A DNA stretch of 64,000 bases. It comes from an uncultured Lachnospiraceae bacterium. GTDB taxonomy: Bacteria > Bacillota > Clostridia > Lachnospirales > Lachnospiraceae. The stretch is from assembly GCA_910588295.1 (NCBI GenBank), contig CAJUQO010000006.1:21054-85053 (forward strand). The letters are read 5' to 3'. A program made the position numbers and the translations under genes. This document shows positions 1 through 8,963 of this stretch, piece after piece (the stretch's first letter is position 1; every line of letters starts with the position of its first letter). The notes below the pieces were generated by a model. The model saw only the letters and a list, made by a program, of their open reading frames with translations, did not search any database and was not told the DNA's origin.

Positions 1-316
1 TTACGCCGAATACCGGCCCCAGGGAGGGCTCGCGCAAGGCAACCATTACATTCTTGCCAAGCTTCTGCATACCGTCGGCCAGACCGACCGTCGTGGTGGT
101 CTTGCCCTCGCCGGCGGGAGTGGGGTTGATGGCCGTTACCAGGATCAGCTTTCCATTGGGCTTGTCAGATTCTTTCAGAAGGCTGTAATCAATCTTTGCT
201 TTGTACTTGCCGTACTGTTCAAGATATTTTTCGTCAATACCTGCTTTCTCGGCAATCTCGGTGATCGGGCTCATGGTACATTCCTGAGCGATCTCAATGT
301 CTGATTTGTAACCCAT
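1..316 (-). CDS. fhs: Formate--tetrahydrofolate ligase, N-terminal part (cut by window edge)
   Basis: This is the first 105 codons of formate-THF ligase, which makes 10-formyl-THF from formate, THF and ATP in one-carbon and Wood-Ljungdahl metabolism. The sequence shows MGYKSDIEIAQ at the start, the family's P-loop TPAGEGKTTTTVGL near residue 67, and the signature REPSLGPVFG near residue 95. The start has a GGAG ribosome site 8 bases upstream. Upstream on the same strand are a ZTP riboswitch and terminator, the expected control for this gene. The rest of the protein (usually about 555 aa) lies outside the window. Confidence 0.96.
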   Translation of the reverse strand, partial: MGYKSDIEIAQECTMSPITEIAEKAGIDEKYLEQYGKYKAKIDYSLLKESDKPNGKLILVTAINPTPAGEGKTTTTVGLADGMQKLGKNVMVALREPSLGPVFGV

Positions 317-509
317 GGTGTTTTTCTCCTTTCATGATGAAAAATGAATAAACCTATTTTATGTACCGGAGAACTGCGTTATACTATATCTGGTATAATC
401 CGTGTCCCGGGAGGACAGCTTAAGAGCTGCCGGCTGCGGAGCGGGCAGGAACGCCTATGGCTGTCCGGCAAGGCGGCCGTTTGTACTGTCCGCTGCAGTG
501 CGGTTCAGT

Positions 510-548
510 AAAAAAGGCAACACATATAACAGGGTTATATATGCTGCC
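510..548 (-). terminator. Riboswitch-controlled intrinsic terminator of fhs
   Basis: Read on the minus strand, GGCAGCATATATAAC pairs imperfectly with GTTATATGTGTTGCC across a 3-base loop, followed by six T. The 5' arm reuses the GGC of the ZTP aptamer's conserved CTGGGC. Ligand binding and terminator formation should therefore exclude each other, the usual ZTP expression platform. Confidence 0.82.
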
Positions 549-619
549 CAGACGGTCGGCAATGTCTTGATTGTGATTCCCCTGTGGTACTCCACAAATC
601 TCCGTCAGTAATCACAACC
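542..619 (-). ncRNA. ZTP (pfl) riboswitch aptamer upstream of fhs
   Basis: On the minus strand, P1 is formed by GGTTGTGATT and AATCACAATC. Inside are the conserved ACTGACGG, a GTGGAGTACCAC hairpin followed by GGGGAA, and after a linker the 3' module GACCGTCTGGGCAG, which matches the class signature CCGCCUGGGC closely. ZTP riboswitches sense ZTP/ZMP, which accumulates when 10-formyl-THF is low, and switch on folate and purine genes; fhs is a classic target. Recognition is from the motif only; no covariance model was run. Confidence 0.88.
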
Positions 620-634
620 CCTCGCTTGGATTCC

Positions 635-663
635 ATGATAGCATGGGCAAAAATCAATGTCAA
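635..663 (-). promoter_or_regulatory. Promoter of the fhs riboswitch transcript
   Basis: On the minus strand there is TTGACA, a 17-base spacer and TATCAT, placed so that transcription would start just before the aptamer P1 stem. Confidence 0.72.
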
Positions 664-894
664 TAAATTAACATTAGGTGTAAATAAGGAAAAACATGGT
701 TTGTATTCCTATACTTTGTAGGAGAAGGGTAAGAGAAAACACAGGGAAATTTGGGGAAAATCTGTATTTGCAATAAAAAAACAGAACAAATAGTCCTTTG
801 TTTTGTATTAATTGAAGTGCAAGGCTGTTTTATCGGTCTGCATTGACAAAAAAACGGTACGGCACAGGCCGGAAAAGGAAGGAGTGCATATATT

Positions 895-1095
895 ATGGAA
901 GAAAAAGAAGTGTTTTATAATGGTTTCTGCCGCGCGCAGAACCAGGGCCGTATGGTAGCCTGCGTTTACGTGAAGGAAGGGGCGGCGTGGAGGATCAATG
1001 AAGCAGACTGCGCTTACAGAAAATGTCCCAACCGGGAGGCCTGCGAGATTGCGCGGCAGATCCGGGCGGGGGAACAGGAAGCGGGACGGAAGTAG
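895..1095 (+). CDS. Small cysteine-rich protein, function unknown
   Basis: This is a 66-aa soluble protein with four cysteines. The clearest motif is EADCAYRKCPNREAC near residues 37-51, a spacing that could bind a metal. An AGGAGTG ribosome site lies about 12 bases before the ATG. Short proteins with a similar CxxxxCPxxxxC motif are familiar from Clostridia as uncharacterised genes; no function is assigned. It is transcribed away from fhs and stops 9 bases before a degraded MATE gene. Confidence 0.62.
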   Translation: MEEKEVFYNGFCRAQNQGRMVACVYVKEGAAWRINEADCAYRKCPNREACEIARQIRAGEQEAGRK

Positions 1096-1104
1096 AGGAA
1101 GCGG

Positions 1105-1376
1105 ATGATGAACGGAGAGTCGACAAAGCGCGGCATATTGGCGGTTATTCCCACCTTGGCCGGCCATGCTGGAGCAGTTGATGCAGACGGCGGACCTTCG
1201 TATATAATATTCTGGGCATGTGGCTCGTACGCATTGTGGGCACCTTTTTGAATATACAGTGGTTTGGCATGTGGCTGGTTGCTGCCTGGGCCCGCATGAT
1301 CGCCCACAATCTGCTGCTGTTTGCCCTGTATCTCATATGTTATATACGGGGAACATGGAATACTTTCGGAGGATAA
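1105..1376 (+). pseudogene. MATE-family efflux transporter, internally deleted remnant
   Basis: The first 80 bases keep a MATE start: MNGESTKRGILAV, then, after a one-base frame change, MLEQLMQTAD, the usual first-helix sequence. The sequence then jumps directly to a MATE C-terminus in another frame (ILGMWLVRIVGTF, then AAWARMIAHNLLLF and CYIRGTW before the stop). Full MATE proteins have about 450 residues; only about 28 and 57 remain. The middle is therefore deleted and the ends are out of frame, so no transporter can be made. A ribosome site (AGAGGA) survives. Confidence 0.7.
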
Positions 1377-1459
1377 GGGTTTACTTTTTCAGTGGAAAAT
1401 AGTAGTATGTAGTCAGTGATAAAGAATATATGGCATCTGTTTTCCGGAGGGGAGCATTC

Positions 1460-4018
1460 ATGTTTGAGAGAAAGACAAAACGTTTTTTGATTATAAGTTT
1501 TTCCTGTCTGATCGTCCTGTGCATTGGGGTATTGGTATGGCTGCTGTCCGCCATGGAACAGAAAAGCGGCTCGACCATCAGCGAGGTGGGAGAGATTTAT
1601 ATGTCCGAGGTAAATCACCAGCTCCAGCAGAAGTTTACGGCGGTAGCCGATCTGCGCATAGCCCAGGTGCAGGGGATTGTGGAACGCACAAGCCCGGAGA
1701 CGGAATACAATCAGGAGTTTCTGGATGAAATGTCTTTGAATGCCCGGGTGCGCGGCTTTACTTATCTTGGCTTGTTCACGCCGGATGGGGCGGAGGAGGC
1801 GCTGTATGGCAGATCTATTCAGATTGAGGACAGCCAGGGCTTTCTGGATGCCCTGGCGGACAGCGACAGTAAGATCACGAAGGGGGTGGACGCCGACGGG
1901 GTGGACTGTCTCGTGATCGGGATCCACGCGAATTATCATATGGAGGGGGGGAGGACAAGCATGGCAATGGTGGCCAGCCTTCCGATGGAGACTATGGAAG
2001 AGGCTCTTGCCCTGCAGTACACGGAGGATACCTCCATGTCCTATTCTTATGTGATTGATGCAGAAGGCCGGTTTGTAATCCGCAATAAAGGGATTTACAA
2101 AGAAAATTTTTATGAGCGTATCATGAATACGTATACGGAATATGAGGGAAAGAAGCCGGAAGATTATATTAAGGGAATAGAGGAAGCTGTCGTAAACCAC
2201 GAAAATTACTCGGCGCTGGCCATGTCGAATGGAGAGCACCGCCATATATATTGTTCGCCGATTCCCGGATCAGACTGGTACCTGGTGACGGTTATGCCGT
2301 ATGGCCAGTTAAATGAGGCCATAAACAATCTGGAGAATCAGAGGATTTTCATATATGTTGTGGCCGGCGGACTGATTCTGCTTGCGATCATCATTATATT
2401 TGTGCTGTATTACCTGATGACCCAGACCCAGATGCATCAATTGGATGAGGCCAGAGGGGAGGCCGAGCGGGCCAACCGGGCAAAGAGTGAGTTCCTGTCC
2501 AATATGAGCCATGATATCCGCACGCCGATGAACGGCATCGTGGGTATGACGGCCATCGCCCTTGCCAATCTGCAAGATAGTGTCCGGGTAGAGGGCTGTT
2601 TAAAGAAAATTGCCCTGTCCAGCAAACATCTGCTGGGGCTGATCAATGACGTGCTGGACATGTCTAAGATTGAGAGCGGAAAGCTGACGCTGAACATTTA
2701 TCAGGTATCTCTGCGGGAGATGATGGAAAATATTGTAAATATCGTGCAGCCTCAGATAAGATCCAGGGATCAGCATTTTGATATTTTTGTGCACAATATA
2801 TTGGAAGAGGATGTAAATTGCGACAGTGTGCGCCTGAACCAGATACTGATCAATCTGTTGTCAAACGCGCTCAAATTTACGCCGGAGGGGGGGAGGGTCA
2901 ACCTGTATCTGTCTCAGGAGCCGTCGCCGTTGGGGGAGAATTATGTGCGTTGCCTTTTCCGGGTGAAGGATAACGGGATCGGCATGTCGAAGGAATTCCA
3001 GGATAAGATTTTTGACACATTCACAAGAGAGAAAAGCTCCAATGTGGATAAAGTGGAGGGAACCGGCCTGGGTATGGCCATCACCAAATGTATTGTGGAT
3101 GAGATGAAGGGGACGATCGAGGTGGAGAGCGAGCCCGGCCATGGAAGCGATTTCCGCATTACCCTGGATTTCGAGATCGCTAGGACAAAAGAGGCGGATA
3201 TGGTTCTTCCACCCTGGAAAATGCTGGTGGTGGATAATAATCTGGATCTCTGCAAAGGCACGGTTTCTTCCTTAAAAGAGATAGGTATTAACGCGGAGTG
3301 GGCCCTGAACGGAAAAAAAGCAGTAGAGATGGTGGAGAAGCGCCATGAGAACCAGGATGGATATGACATTATTCTTCTGGACTGGAAAATGCCGGGTATG
3401 GACGGGCTGGAAACAACCCGCCAGATCCGGAAACGGGTGGGAGACGATATACCGATCCTGATCATATCTGCCTATGACTGGAGCGATATTGAGGAGAAAG
3501 CCCGCGCGGCAGGTATTCGCGGTTTTATTTCCAAGCCGTTGTTCAAATCAAATCTCTATCTGGGCCTGAGTCGTTATATGCAATATGAAAATGTACAGGA
3601 TGCAGGACAGGAGGAGGAGACGCTGCGTTTTGACGGTATGAAAATCCTGTTGGCGGAGGATAATGACCTGAACTGGGAGATCGCGGAGGATATTCTGTCG
3701 GATGTGGGATTTGAGTTGGAGCGGGCGGAGAACGGTAAAATCTGTGTGGAGATGTTTGAAACTTCGGATCAGGGGTATTATGATCTGATCCTGATGGACA
3801 TCCGTATGCCGGTTATGGATGGTTATGAGGCGGCCAGCACGATCCGGGCCATGGCGCGGGCAGATAAGGATCTGCCGATCATTGCCATGACGGCGGATGC
3901 ATTTTCGGAAGACATTCAGCACTGTTTGGACTGCGGCATGAACGCCCATGTGTCCAAGCCAATTGATGTGGATCGGCTGTTGGAACTGTTGGAGAAATTT
4001 TTACAGAAGAAGGGATGA
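1460..4018 (+). CDS. Hybrid sensor histidine kinase with two receiver domains
   Basis: This is an 852-aa membrane histidine kinase. A first transmembrane helix lies at about residues 10-30, an extracytoplasmic Cache-like sensor at 40-290 and a second helix at 296-320. HisKA follows with phospho-acceptor His351 in SNMSHDIRTPMNG. The HATPase carries KDNGIGMS and GTGLGMAI. Two receivers follow, at about 588-705 (Asp in LLDWKMPGMDG) and 726-845 (Asp in LMDIRMPVMDG). The start at 1460 was preferred over 1430 because GGAGGGGAG precedes it. No response-regulator gene is adjacent, so phosphate may pass internally or to a distant partner. The signal sensed is unknown. Confidence 0.92.
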   Translation: MFERKTKRFLIISFSCLIVLCIGVLVWLLSAMEQKSGSTISEVGEIYMSEVNHQLQQKFTAVADLRIAQVQGIVERTSPETEYNQEFLDEMSLNARVRGFTYLGLFTPDGAEEALYGRSIQIEDSQGFLDALADSDSKITKGVDADGVDCLVIGIHANYHMEGGRTSMAMVASLPMETMEEALALQYTEDTSMSYSYVIDAEGRFVIRNKGIYKENFYERIMNTYTEYEGKKPEDYIKGIEEAVVNHENYSALAMSNGEHRHIYCSPIPGSDWYLVTVMPYGQLNEAINNLENQRIFIYVVAGGLILLAIIIIFVLYYLMTQTQMHQLDEARGEAERANRAKSEFLSNMSHDIRTPMNGIVGMTAIALANLQDSVRVEGCLKKIALSSKHLLGLINDVLDMSKIESGKLTLNIYQVSLREMMENIVNIVQPQIRSRDQHFDIFVHNILEEDVNCDSVRLNQILINLLSNALKFTPEGGRVNLYLSQEPSPLGENYVRCLFRVKDNGIGMSKEFQDKIFDTFTREKSSNVDKVEGTGLGMAITKCIVDEMKGTIEVESEPGHGSDFRITLDFEIARTKEADMVLPPWKMLVVDNNLDLCKGTVSSLKEIGINAEWALNGKKAVEMVEKRHENQDGYDIILLDWKMPGMDGLETTRQIRKRVGDDIPILIISAYDWSDIEEKARAAGIRGFISKPLFKSNLYLGLSRYMQYENVQDAGQEEETLRFDGMKILLAEDNDLNWEIAEDILSDVGFELERAENGKICVEMFETSDQGYYDLILMDIRMPVMDGYEAASTIRAMARADKDLPIIAMTADAFSEDIQHCLDCGMNAHVSKPIDVDRLLELLEKFLQKKG

Positions 4019-4027
4019 TTTTTAAAG

Positions 4028-4062
4028 GACGCCCGGGATAGACGGATTCCGGGCGTCTGTTA
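4028..4062 (+). terminator. Intrinsic terminator after the histidine kinase
   Basis: GACGCCCGG and CCGGGCGTC form a perfect 9-bp stem around a 12-base loop, 10 bases after the stop codon. The following T tract (TGTTATTT) is weak. Confidence 0.65.
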
Positions 4063-4069
4063 TTTGGCG

Positions 4070-4216
4070 GTAACAGTTCAGCCCAGGACTTTGCGCCTTG
4101 ATGCAAAGTCCGTAGGAACGCGGGTATTTTGCCAAGAGTGAATCCGGCCCTTCGCCGCAGGCGAATTTCCAATGGGCTGGATTCAGTAACAGTTTTGCCA
4201 GAGGCTGAACTGTTAC
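4070..4216. repeat. Nested palindromic intergenic element
   Basis: An outer perfect inverted repeat (GTAACAGTTCAGCC with GGCTGAACTGTTAC) encloses two further hairpins: GGACTTTGC/GCAAAGTCC at 4086-4111, and TGAATCC/GGATTCA at 4139-4185 with an inner GGCCC/GGGC extension. The whole 147-bp unit would fold as a three-way multiloop in DNA or RNA. It has no coding signal and looks like an extragenic palindromic repeat. A shorter palindrome sharing the TTCAGC/GCTGAA core lies at 33127-33159. Confidence 0.7.
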
Positions 4217-4245
4217 ATTTGGCGGCGTATTTTTTTAAAAGCGGC

Positions 4246-4274
4246 TTGCATTCCCGCGAGAACTGTGGCATAAT
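4246..4274 (+). promoter_or_regulatory. Promoter of the tyrS leader
   Basis: TTGCAT, 17-base spacer, CATAAT, placed immediately upstream of the T-box leader. Confidence 0.6.
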
Positions 4275-4281
4275 ACGGCCT

Positions 4282-4549
4282 GTAAAGGCAATGACGGGAA
4301 CAAGTACCGCAGGGGGAACCTACAGAGAGCAGCCGGGGGATGAGAGGCGCAGGGGAAGCCGGGCAGGGAATACATCCCCGAGCTTCGCACCGAACGGGAG
4401 ACAAGTAGGCTGCGACGGAAGGATCTCCGTTATACGGATCGGAGTATGTCGGTACTCACAGAGGCAGGGATCGTGAGAGACCTGTGAATAAAGGTGGTAA
4501 CACGAGATTTTATGCTCGTCCTTTAGGCATGAGGGATGGAGCTTTTTTT
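4282..4549 (+). ncRNA. T-box leader, tyrosine specifier
   Basis: The leader has the T-box sequence AAAGGTGGTAACACG at 4490-4504. The specifier loop reads GAATACA, giving the Tyr codon TAC at 4371-4373. After the T-box, an imperfect hairpin beginning GCTC and ending GAGC is followed by seven T (terminator to 4549). Uncharged tRNA-Tyr should pair with the specifier and with the T-box and so prevent termination, raising tyrS expression when tyrosine is short. Confidence 0.92.
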
Positions 4550-4638
4550 ATGCTCCAAAAGGCTTTTCTCCGGGGGAGCTGTTGCCGGGCTCCATGGGAG
4601 GAAGGGATAAAAAACATTGGCGAAAGGAGAACAAAACA

Positions 4639-5859
4639 GTGAAGATTTATGAGGAACTTAAGGCCAGGGGGCTGATCGCCCAGGTCACGGATGAGGATGT
4701 GGTGCGGGAACTGGTCAACAACGGAAAGGCGGTATTTTATATCGGGTTTGACCCCACGGCGGACAGTCTCCATGTGGGACATTTTATGGCGCTGTGTCTG
4801 ATGAAGCGGTTGCAGATGGCGGGAAATAAGCCCATTGCGCTGTTGGGCGGCGGCACGGGTATGGTGGGCGATCCGTCTGGGCGCACCGACATGCGCCAGA
4901 TGTTGACGAAAGAGCAGATCGACCATAACTGTGAGTGTTTCCGCAGACAGATGGAGCGCTTTATTGATTTTTCCGACGGGAAGGCCCTGATGGTCAATAA
5001 CGCGGACTGGCTGTTGAATCTGAATTATGTGGAGCTTTTGCGGGAGGTGGGAGCCCATTTCTCGGTGAACCGTATGCTGACCGCCGAGTGTTACAAGCAG
5101 CGTATGGAGAAGGGCTTAAGCTTCCTGGAGTTTAACTACATGATCATGCAGAGCTATGATTTCTACGCGCTGTTCCAGCGGTACGGCTGCAACCTGCAGT
5201 TCGGCGGCGACGACCAGTGGAGCAACATGCTGGGCGGCACGGAGCTGATCCGCCGGAAGCTGGGCAAGGATGCCTCCGCCATGACCATTACGCTGCTGCT
5301 CAATTCCGAGGGCAAGAAGATGGGCAAGACGGCGAAGGGCGCCGTGTGGCTGGATCCGGAGAAGACGTCTCCCTTTGAGTTCTACCAGTACTGGAGAAAT
5401 GTGGCCGACGCCGACGTGCTCAAATGCATCCGTATGCTGACGTTCCTGCCTCTGGAGGAGATTGATCAGATGGACAAGTGGGAGGGCAGCCAGCTCAACC
5501 AGGCCAAGGAGATCCTGGCCTATGAGCTGACGAAGATGGTGCACGGCGAGGAGGAAGCCGTGAAAGCGAAGGAGGCGGCCAGGGCCCTGTTCTCCTCTGG
5601 CGACGCGGCGGATATGCCAAAGGCAGTGCTGTCCGGGGAAGATTTCCAGGACGGAGCGATCGATATCATTACGCTGGTGCACAGATCCGGGCTGGCGGCC
5701 ACCCGCTCCGAGGCCAGGAGGAACATTCAGCAGGGCGGCGTCCTGGTGAACGGCGAGAAGGTGACGGACATCGGCAGGACCTTTCCGGCGGAGGCTTTCG
5801 CGGAGGGCCTGGTGGTGAAACGCGGGAAGAAGAACTTCCGGAAGGTAGTTGTGGAGTAA
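4639..5859 (+). CDS. tyrS: Tyrosyl-tRNA synthetase
   Basis: This 406-aa class I synthetase charges tRNA-Tyr. Visible motifs are HVGH (the HIGH motif) near residue 48, the tyrosine pocket GFDPTADSLHVGH, QFGGDDQWSN, and KMGKT (the KMSKS equivalent) near residue 231. A C-terminal S4 RNA-binding domain starts near residue 340. The start is GTG at 4639, chosen because AAAGGAGAAC lies just upstream and KIYEELKARG matches the family's N-terminus; an in-frame ATG at 4582 would add 19 unlikely residues. Control is by the T-box leader. Confidence 0.96.
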   Translation: MKIYEELKARGLIAQVTDEDVVRELVNNGKAVFYIGFDPTADSLHVGHFMALCLMKRLQMAGNKPIALLGGGTGMVGDPSGRTDMRQMLTKEQIDHNCECFRRQMERFIDFSDGKALMVNNADWLLNLNYVELLREVGAHFSVNRMLTAECYKQRMEKGLSFLEFNYMIMQSYDFYALFQRYGCNLQFGGDDQWSNMLGGTELIRRKLGKDASAMTITLLLNSEGKKMGKTAKGAVWLDPEKTSPFEFYQYWRNVADADVLKCIRMLTFLPLEEIDQMDKWEGSQLNQAKEILAYELTKMVHGEEEAVKAKEAARALFSSGDAADMPKAVLSGEDFQDGAIDIITLVHRSGLAATRSEARRNIQQGGVLVNGEKVTDIGRTFPAEAFAEGLVVKRGKKNFRKVVVE

Positions 5860-5904
5860 GGGCAGCATGGATGCCGCCTGTGGCGGCGGGTATGCAAAAT
5901 AAAA

Positions 5905-6006
5905 GATGTGACCATGGTGACCATGGAATGGGTCGGCGTGACGGCTGTGATGCAGGTAAGCCACAGTTATTACACGGCGAATTCATCCTTTGGTCACATT
6001 TTTTTT
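5905..6006 (+). terminator. Possible terminator after tyrS
   Basis: GATGTGACCA at 5905-5914 is complementary to TGGTCACAT at 5991-5999, which is followed by eight T. The loop is long (76 bases) and contains a small palindrome, CCATGGTGACCATGG. The T-run and stem support termination; the long loop lowers confidence. Confidence 0.5.
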
Positions 6007-6101
6007 GGATACTGGGGAAAAGTTTGTAGTGCAGGGTATGGCCGGGAGCGGTATGGGCGGGCCGGTGTGTCGGCAGTACATAGAGAAATGGGAGGTCGCA
6101 T

Positions 6102-8963
6102 ATGAGAGACGAGCGGAATGATCTGGCGCAGCAGGAGGTGTCTTTGCCGAAGCTGCCGGGACGGGGGTATGGAAAACGGGAGAAGAAAGGCCCCGGAGCG
6201 GGGAAGATCGTGGCAGCGGTGCTGGCCGCAGCCCTGGTTCTGGCGGCCGTGATCGGTATCGGCGGCCGCATGAACGGCCGGTCGGTGGCGGTGCTGCAGG
6301 CATCGGCGGTGGAGTCTGCCGTGGTGAGGAAGGGCAGCATCAGCACTACCGTGTCCGGCACCGGGACGTTGGCAGCGAACGACACGGAGGAGGTGGATCT
6401 TCTGTCCCTGGTGAGTGTGGATACCGTGTATGTGGAGGCCGGAGACAGGGTGAAGAAGGGGCAGCGGCTGGCCTCGGTGGATCCGCTGTCGGTGCGCCAG
6501 GCTCTGGCTAAGGTGCAGGAGGAGCTGGATCAGGTGGACAGCGATCTGGAGGAGGCCCAGGATGACAAGGTGGATGCGGTCATCGAATCCAATGTTTCCG
6601 GACGGGTGAAGAAGATATACGGGAAGAAGGGGGACTCTGTGGCGGCGGTGATGCAGGAACAGGGCGCCTTGATGCTCCTGTCCCTGGACGGGAAGATGGC
6701 GGCCACGGTGGAGACGGACAGAGACGTGGAGGTGGGAGATACCGTACAGGTGACGCTTTCGGACAGTGACAAGGAAATAAAGGGTACCGTGGCGACGGTC
6801 GGCGACCGTACCGTGACGGTGACGGTTACGGATGACGGTACGGCGTATGGCAGCGAGGTACAGGTCTATGACGGGGACGCCTGGCTGGGCGCCGGTACAC
6901 TGCAGATTAACAGTGAGCTTAAAATAACAGGCTATGCAGGAACGATCGATACGGTGAAGGTGTCTGAGAACCAGAAAGTGAAGGACGGCACGGATCTGTA
7001 TAAGCTGACGGATCTGCCCCATACGGCAGAATATGAGCGGCTGGTGGCGGAACGTGCCGAGCTGGCGGATACGCTGCAGGAACTGATCGGGCTCTATGCC
7101 GACGGGAATATCTATGCCGGTAAGGACGGCACGATCCAGAGCGTGAATTGCGGTGACGCGAAGACGGTGAAAGACAGTGCGGTGACGGCCCGGGAGGAGG
7201 AAGATGACGGGGCGTCCGCAGGGAATGATGCGGCGCAGGATGCTTCGGAAAATGGCACGGCAGGAGATGACGGGGCGGCAGCGGGGAATGACGCGGCAAA
7301 TAGTAAAGGAACAGTTTCTGCGAATCCCACAGGAACGGGCGGTACATCCGGTCAGGCCGGGGTAAAGTCCATGGTATATGCGACGCCGGCCCTGGCGGGC
7401 GGTGATATGACGGCAGCCGGAGGCAGCCAGGACGGCAGGACGGCAAAGGTAATGACGGTTTCCGGAGCGTCCGGGTCGGGTACGGCAAAGACAGGGAATG
7501 CGTCCGGCGGTACGGAAAATGGTTCCGACGGAGGGAATCCGTCGGGGCAGGCGGTTCCTGATACGGGAAATGAAGGCAGCGGCGCGGATGGGCAGGGGTC
7601 GAACCGTGCGGATCAGAGCACCGGAACAGGGTCGGAGCCCCAGAGCCCGGACGAATCTTCCGGCGCGGGGAATGCCTCCGATACGGGAAATGAAGGGGGG
7701 CCGTCCCCGGAACCGGGCGGTACGGGCAGCGGTTCTTCTTCGGACGGCAGCGTTATCCCGGATGACGGTTCTTCCGCCGGAACAGGGGATGACGGCACAG
7801 AGCGGCTGGCCATCACCAGCCTGTCGGCCATCACCATAGCGGATCCGGCAGCCGGGGAGAAGGTGCAGCAGGAGCTGGTGATCGCGGGAGACGCCGGTTA
7901 CAGCGGGACGCTCGCCTGGTCGCCCGGGGCGGATAAAACCTATGAAGCGGACACGGCCTACACGGCTGAGGTGGAGTTGAAGGCCCGGGAGGGATATTAT
8001 TTTGATATGGACCGGATTCAGGCGGGCAAGACGGTTGTGTCCAATGGGAGCGGCGGTAAAACGGCCCTGACGGAGATTAAGAAAGCAGAAGCGGACGGTT
8101 CGGGCCTGACGTTTGCCGTTGTCTACCCAAAAACAGGGGACGGGGCAGCGGCGCCGGAGGGGGATGCATCCGGCGGGGCCGGTAACGGGCAGACGGGGCG
8201 GCAGGCCGCAGACAGTTTTTCCTGGTCCGGCGGTACCGGCGGCGTGTCGGCCAGCGCTTACAGCGCCAGGGCGGCATCCGATACGGATACGGACGTGTCG
8301 GAGGATGCGGCCGGCGATGCGGAGAGCGGGGATACGGCCCGCACGGTGATTTTTACCCAGTCTGCTGATGAAAAGATGGCTGTTACGGTCAGTGTGGATG
8401 AGCTGGATATCCTGTCCCTGCAGGAGGGGCAGACGGCTGAGGTTACACTGGATGCCATAGAGAACGAGGTTTTTGAGGGCACTGTTACAGAGATCCACAC
8501 GCTGTCGGACACGTCGGGCAACGGGGTAACGAAATATTCGGCTATTGTGGAGATTACGAAGACGGAGCGGATGCTGGCCGGCATGAACGCCTCAGTGACG
8601 GTGACGGTGTCCGAATCCGCCGGCTGTCTGCTGATCCCCGAGGAGGCCCTGAATGAAGAGGGCAGACGGGTGACGGTGTACACAGCCTACGATGAGAGCA
8701 CCGGAGAGCTTTCCGGTGAAAGGGAGGTGTCCACAGGGGTGTCCAACGGCACCAGCGTGGAGATCACAGAGGGATTGGCCGAGGGGGATACAATCTATTA
8801 CCAGTTCAGTACAGAGAATGTATCCGGGACGGATATGCCTTTTATGATGGCGGCTCCGGCGGATATGCCGAATGATGGCGGATGGGAAGAAAAGCGGGGT
8901 GGCCACGGTTCCGGCGGCAGGCCGGATATGGGGGCGGGCGGCCCGGGGGAGGCAGGGGCATGA
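6102..8963 (+). CDS. MacA-like membrane fusion protein with a large low-complexity/Ig-like insert
   Basis: This 953-aa protein is the extracytoplasmic adaptor of an ABC exporter. A transmembrane helix lies at about residues 33-52. The adaptor core follows (SISTTVSGTGTLAAND, then two lipoyl-like halves with VYVEAGDRVKKGQRL), and resumes at about 745-930. Between residues about 361 and 745 sits an insert. Its first part is Gly/Ala/Ser/Asp/Thr-rich and disordered. Residues about 567-680 (ITSLSAITIADP, WSPGADKTYEADTAYTAEV, AREGYYF) resemble the Ig-like repeats of Gram-positive surface adhesins. MacA-type adaptors are usually 350-550 aa. GGGAGG precedes the ATG. The stop overlaps the ATPase start (ATGA). 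Confidence 0.85.
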   Translation: MRDERNDLAQQEVSLPKLPGRGYGKREKKGPGAGKIVAAVLAAALVLAAVIGIGGRMNGRSVAVLQASAVESAVVRKGSISTTVSGTGTLAANDTEEVDLLSLVSVDTVYVEAGDRVKKGQRLASVDPLSVRQALAKVQEELDQVDSDLEEAQDDKVDAVIESNVSGRVKKIYGKKGDSVAAVMQEQGALMLLSLDGKMAATVETDRDVEVGDTVQVTLSDSDKEIKGTVATVGDRTVTVTVTDDGTAYGSEVQVYDGDAWLGAGTLQINSELKITGYAGTIDTVKVSENQKVKDGTDLYKLTDLPHTAEYERLVAERAELADTLQELIGLYADGNIYAGKDGTIQSVNCGDAKTVKDSAVTAREEEDDGASAGNDAAQDASENGTAGDDGAAAGNDAANSKGTVSANPTGTGGTSGQAGVKSMVYATPALAGGDMTAAGGSQDGRTAKVMTVSGASGSGTAKTGNASGGTENGSDGGNPSGQAVPDTGNEGSGADGQGSNRADQSTGTGSEPQSPDESSGAGNASDTGNEGGPSPEPGGTGSGSSSDGSVIPDDGSSAGTGDDGTERLAITSLSAITIADPAAGEKVQQELVIAGDAGYSGTLAWSPGADKTYEADTAYTAEVELKAREGYYFDMDRIQAGKTVVSNGSGGKTALTEIKKAEADGSGLTFAVVYPKTGDGAAAPEGDASGGAGNGQTGRQAADSFSWSGGTGGVSASAYSARAASDTDTDVSEDAAGDAESGDTARTVIFTQSADEKMAVTVSVDELDILSLQEGQTAEVTLDAIENEVFEGTVTEIHTLSDTSGNGVTKYSAIVEITKTERMLAGMNASVTVTVSESAGCLLIPEEALNEEGRRVTVYTAYDESTGELSGEREVSTGVSNGTSVEITEGLAEGDTIYYQFSTENVSGTDMPFMMAAPADMPNDGGWEEKRGGHGSGGRPDMGAGGPGEAGA

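Noticed and set aside
1340..2245. 301-codon open frame antisense to the histidine kinase
   Set aside because: No ribosome site, no domain; it lies opposite a clear gene.
5994..8498. 834-codon open frame antisense to the MacA-like gene
   Set aside because: It is a by-product of high GC and biased codons on the opposite strand; it has no ribosome site and a low-complexity Arg/Pro/His-rich translation.
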